Positions 49,001 to 55,000 of a stretch of 64,000 bases of DNA are shown here, piece after piece. The translations under genes and the position numbers were made by a program. The first letter of the stretch is position 1; every line of letters begins with the position of its first letter. The stretch is from Yponomeuta sedellus (Eukaryota > Arthropoda > Insecta > Lepidoptera > Yponomeutidae). The stretch is taken from positions 25,645,714 to 25,709,713 of the forward strand of contig OW203725.1 in NCBI GenBank assembly GCA_934045075.1, given 5' to 3'. The notes under the pieces are model-generated. The model did no database searches. It had not been told where the DNA came from and worked only from the letters and a program-made list of their open reading frames with translations.

Positions 49001-52000
49001 ATCTTGAATCTTGGATGTTTACATGTTTGTGATGTCGCTGTTTCTGGTTCCCCACGACACATCCTAGTGTGAGGCCAGAAGCAATGCATGTGCCTGTATG
49101 TAAATGTTATTATTTAATAACAAGCTTGCCCTGCAAGCTTGATGTATGTAATTATAGTCTGAGGTTACATTACAGCAATTGTATACTGATTTAATAACAA
49201 TCGCTAAAAACAATAGTGCGTGCGAGACAGGATGTTCCACATAAGAAGGGCGGTTTGTTCGTCAGCGCTGCTGGAGGCCAAGTCTGCGGAGGCGGCGGCG
49301 GCGCAGCGGGAGCTGGCGCGCGCGCGGGACGACGCGGATAAGGTCTGTCCGCTACTCCAGATTGCTCGCACTAAACGATAAGGTCTGTCCGCTACTCCAG
49401 ATTGCTCGCACTAAACGATAAGGTCTGTCCGCTACTCCAGATTGCTCGCACTAAACGGTAAGGTCTGTCCGCTACTCCAGATTGCTCGCACTAAACGATT
49501 AGGTCTGTCTGCTACTCCAGATTGCTCGCACTAAACGATAAGGTCTGTCCGCTACTCCAGATTACTCGCACTAAACGATTAGGTCTGTCCGCTACTCCAG
49601 ATTGCTCGCACTAAACGATTAGGTCTGTCCGCTACTCCAGATTGCTCGCACTAAACGATTAGGTCTGTCCGCTACTCCAGATTGTTCGCACTAAACGATA
49701 AGGTCTGTCCGCTACTCCAGATTGCTCGCACTAAACGATAAGGTCTGTCCGCTACTCCAGATTGCTCGCACTAAACGCTCACCATATACCTGTTATTTCG
49801 TCGTCAGGCTATACTAGTCCACTGCTGGACGTAGCCCTCCCCTAAAGAGCGCCACTTTGTGCTATCATAGGGGGTAATGCCCATAATCCCCACGCTGGGC
49901 ATGCGGGTTGGGGATCTGTTATTTAGGCATGTATAATTCATACATTAGTGCAATGAAATTATCATTTTGTATGTCTGTACATCTACGTCTTCTCCAATGT
50001 ATTAGTGCAGTCCATCCAAAAGTTGTCTAGAAGAGATCACTTTTAGTGCTAAGGCCGCCGTCTTAGGTGAAAAAATATCTGTGTAATTTAAATTTTTATG
50101 TGCAATAAAGTGTTCTCTATCCATCTATCTAAACGGTGATATTTGAGCGAGGAAAAAATAGTACTTCAGTTACCTAGCTAGCTTAGTAGATCAGTTTATT
50201 GGATAGCTCGTTTTGCTTGTGCGTTTGTGGTGTGAATGGTTACGGAACGAAACACGTGGTTCTTCACCGAATTCATTTTTACATATTTTACACGTAAGTT
50301 GAATATGAATTTAGATGTATTGAGTGAAATAACTTGCTGCATGGTGACGGTGTAAAGCGATGAAACTTGGAAGGGTCCACAAAATTACGCGCTTTAATAA
50401 TAAAAAAAAAATTAAGCTGAAACTAGTATTAGTCCATTCAATGGTATCATTGGACCTAAGTTTTCTGAATAAATAAATTGATTGATTGAAAGATCGACGC
50501 TCCCTCTTCATGGCGTTTGTTTATACAAAAACAGTCTAAAGAGTGTTTCTGTTTAAATGTTTCACCGGAAAGTAAATCCTCCGGTAACAGGAGTGTCTAT
50601 CCTTCAGCTGCAGGGCATCGAGCAGAGGCTGTCGTCGGAGCACTCTGCGCAGCTGCAGGAGGCGCGCCGCCGCTGCGACGACCTGCGCGCGCAGCTGCTC
50701 GCCGCTACAGGTATTAAGCCTTCGCTTAGCGGCACTCGATTATGTGTAGGGGTATATCAAGCCACTACTCATGTTGCAGCCTTTATTATTGTTTCTCTTT
50801 CTCACTTCTGATGTCGTCGCTGTTCTTTACGTTCCGCTGTCCCGCTTCTGATATCACTCCTCTTATCCCACTTCTCATATTCCTGGTGTTCTTTACGTTC
50901 CTCTATCGCGCTTCCGATGTGAAACAAACAAATTGTATTTGGATGATAAAATCAACTCGTTTACCATTTTCATCGTATTGATTTTTTTAATGTAGCTTAT
51001 ACACGGTCCACTGCAGAGCTCGGGCCGTCTCTCACAGAGAGTATTAGCTCAAGCGCTGAACACCTCAGACATTTTGGTTTCGTAACGGTGTTAACTGTCA
51101 CAGTCAGCGAGTAACGATGGTATTGCTACTACAACTTCACAAATGTGCAGTATTCAAAACTAAGTGTTACGGACGGCGAGTGTAATCGAACCGTTTAGAA
51201 TAATCTAGATACTAGGCGCAGATAGACTACGTAATAACTACTCATGTGTGTAGAGAAAAAGGAACCTTCCAGAATATTCTGTGTTGCAGAGAGACAGAGC
51301 TATATGTTAGAAAGTGATAGAAATATATTCTGGATTGTTCGATGCTTATTGAGAACGTATTACTAGTACCTTCGATGCGATCCTGGGTACTTTCAGAAGA
51401 TATTCTGGAGCGTTCTATTGTGTTCTAATTCTAGTACCTTTGATGTCTTTCCGGGTATTTCCCGCAGTTTCTAGATTATTAAGTGAGAGTTCTAGTATTA
51501 CGTACTTGATCATTCGGGAACATTCTGGAAACCACCGAGAGGTATGGAAAGTTATCGAACCTTCTCGAAGTGTGCAGTCAGTTGATAATTGAGAGTTGAT
51601 AAATACTAACGATCAAGTAAAGTTGAAAAGTTGTAAGAAAAGCGAATTGAACTGTGATTGAAGATTAATAAACGGATAGTTTGGAAAGTTAAACGCATTT
51701 TTATACAGTCCATTAAACAAAGTTATCGGTACATGCCGGGATCCGAGGCCACGATCTCCCTAGGGATCGTGGCGTCCTCCTACTCGTCCGCTAGCACCAC
51801 TTTGTGTCACGCTGGCATGTATTGTGTCAGGCGAGGCGGAGGCGCGCGGCGCGGCGCTGGCGGCCAGCGAGGCGGCGGCGCGCCGGCTGCGCGGGGACCT
51901 CGACAAAGCAGACCGCGTCATCAAGTCGGTGAGTGCGCGCGCCCCCGTTACTTTAAACGTCGAAGCACAAAAGGCCATGAGAGCCAGAGCGGCCTAACTG

Positions 52001-55000
52001 CATTTTTTTCAACACTAGTTTTATTTGTGTAAACTATCGTAAACAGCATCACATAATTAAAACACAAAAGCAGCAAAGGATGTTATGATACATTTATTTA
52101 CTAAAGTTACAAATATTTGAAATCAGGGCTGCTAGTTTTTCTGTAATACTGTAAACTTTTGTTTGTGCAGTTAGGCCGCTCTGGCTCTCATGGCCTCCTA
52201 ATAGTAGATTAGTAGCCAAGGGCTGTAAGGCGTCAATTGCAGCCCGAGATATTTAGGCGCACGATCGGAGCGCAGCGAGGGCGCCTATAATTCGAGGGTG
52301 CAATTGGTGTTTACACCTAACTATTCTGCTTTACATCTCCATTGTGAGGCAAGTAGAAAAAAACCGGCATTACAAGAATAAAACATTTTAAAGCAAAAGT
52401 TTTCTATTGCCGCCTTTTTTCATTAAAAAGAATCAGGGAAAGAACTTTTTTTTTTTCAACGATATTTAAAATTGACGACTATTATACTCACACGAAGACA
52501 AGGCTAAATAGCAAAGCGACCTCTTTGGTCAATGGCTGAATGCATGATGTCTATTGCCAGTAGGTACCTATGATGGTTAGATGTACGCAAACTTTTTGAA
52601 AGAAAGTGTTTTTCTTTTAATTACTTACCGCCCTAGGGCTTTTCTAGCTATATTATTACCCAAGAGCGCTAATTAGTCACCTACAAGCCGCATTTGGAGG
52701 TAATAAGAACCTACTTAGCGAACACGAGAGATGTAAACGAAATTTAAAGTGCCTTGAAGGATTTTTTTTAATTGTATAAGGCGCCTACAAGTCACGTGTG
52801 TTATCGAGCATACATGTCTAAGATTTAATAATTAACTCAACTCTTCTTATTCGTAAGTCTTATTATTATGCACTATGCAATTTATTTGAAATAAACAATT
52901 TATTATTATTGAAAAAAATCCTATGGATCCTCGCTTTTCGGGCGAATTATGAACTTGAAAATTTAGAAGGCTCTAATGTTACTCGGGTCAATTTTCGCTC
53001 GAGTGAAGAATTTCTTTTTTCTGCTCGGCCACAAGTAACTCAAAAGTGATGTCGAAATACGTTAATTTGTATATTGAATAATGGTAAACTAAATCGCTCG
53101 ATCTGGAAGTCTAGAGAACCCTATGCCCCTAATTAAGAATTATAGGAACTGATGATGAATGGTGACTTATGGGAGACAAGATGGGACTTTTCATCTTCAT
53201 GCACTCTCATGAAAAGGGGCAAAATTATGCGCATTCAATCCGGAGCAATTTCAATCGTCAAATTGTCAATTCCATATTGACAGTTAGACGATGCAAACGG
53301 TCAGTATTTGGTGCGCGTAATAGTAGATACCTATAGGGGCTGATCCAGCATTGTAAGATCCATTGACTAATTAGTTATTTCGGCATTTAGTATTCAATTC
53401 CGAATGACAGGCAATCTGCAGTGGGTCGGGAACAATGTCCACATTCCTTTTTTTTCAGTTGCTAACTCACATTCTTTGGACTATAAAAATCGTAACTAAG
53501 ACTGGAAAGGCGTTGCGCGGGAGCAGAAGATGACGGTCGTGGTAAAGGGATGTCTCATGCGACTAAAGGAAGCGACGGCGGTGGCACTAAGTGGCATTAC
53601 TCTCGTCCCAGGTACGCTACACTATTTTGTCAGCATATTTTGTTTTATTTTACCTTTATTTATCACGAGAGTAACGCCATCTAGTGACACCACGCTGCAG
53701 ACCTTCGTCTCGTCGATTCCCAATGCAGTCAATAAAATCTTCTATCGACAAAAAGTATCTAAAGTGCTGCCGCATTTTAAGCACGACTAGTGGAATAATT
53801 TGCCAGGAAAGATTATGTTTAATCTGTAGACCCTACGCCTTTATTTCGTGCGTCTCCCGTCCTCAGGACAGCAAAGTACGCAGCGAAGTGTCGTACCTGA
53901 CGCAGCAGGTGGCGCTGTGGCGGCGGCAGCTGGCGGACAGCTGCGGACGGGTGAGGCGGCTGGAGGACGAGCTGACGGCCGCGCGCCGCGCCGCGGGCGA
54001 GCTGCAGGCGCGCTGCAGGTACTGGCGGGGACGAGCTGCAGGCGCGCTGCAGGTACTGGCGGGGACGAGCTGCAGGCGCGCTGCAGGTACTGGCGGGGAC
54101 GAGCTGCAGGCGCGCTGCAGGTACTGGCGGGGACGAGCTGCAGGCGCGCTGCAGGTACTGGCGGGGACGAGCTGCAGGCGCGCTGCAGGTACTGGCGGGG
54201 ACGAGCTGCAGGCGCGCTGCAGGTACTGGCGGGGACGAGCTGCAGGCGCGCTGCAGGTACTGGCGGGGACGAGCTGCAGGCGCGCTGCAGGTACTGGCGG
54301 GGACGAGCTGCAGGCGCGCTGCAGGTACTGGCGGGGACGAGCTGCAGGCGCGCTGCAGGTACTGGCGGGGACGAGCTGCAGGCACGCTGCAGGTACTGGC
54401 GGGGACGAGCTGCAGGCACGCTGCAGGTACTGGCGAGGACGAGCTGCAGGCGCGCTGCAGGTACTGGCGGGGACGATCAGCGGCAGAAACATCGGGGACG
54501 AGCCGCCGACCGGGAATCAGCGTCACCGATGATTTTTTTTTAAACAAAAACTGATTGTACAAAAAGATTCGTCACCGGTGGCGCTACTCAGTCTCTCGGT
54601 GGTCTTAAATAAAAAGCCGGCGCGAATATCAGGAACGACGTAGCCTATGATATCATTCTTTGTGTTTCTGATCACTGTTTACTTACTGAATAGATGGACA
54701 TTGACACTGCGTATTTCCGTCAGCTCGCAGGCGGCGGCGGCGCTGCAGCTGGAGCAGGAGCTGTGCAGCGCGACGGCGCGCGGCGCGCAGCTGTGCGGCG
54801 AGTCGCGGCGAGTGCTGCAGGCCGTGCGCGCCTGGCTGCGGCAGCGGCACGCGTCAGTACCGCCCTCTATCCCACTTTGACGCCGCCCTAGCGGCCGAGC
54901 GGCACGCGCCAGTACCGCCCTCTATCCCGCTTTGACGCCGCCCTAGCGGCACGCGTCAGTACCGTCATTGTATCGCACCTTGATTGAGGCCGTTAGCGGC

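Noticed and set aside
49341..49780. CRISPR-like array
   Set aside because: The 40-bp units are directly adjacent, with no spacers, and the DNA is from an animal.
53819..54562. Long overlapping frames on both strands
   Set aside because: The 34-bp array has no stops in several frames. Only the frame continuing exon 17 is supported by splice phase.
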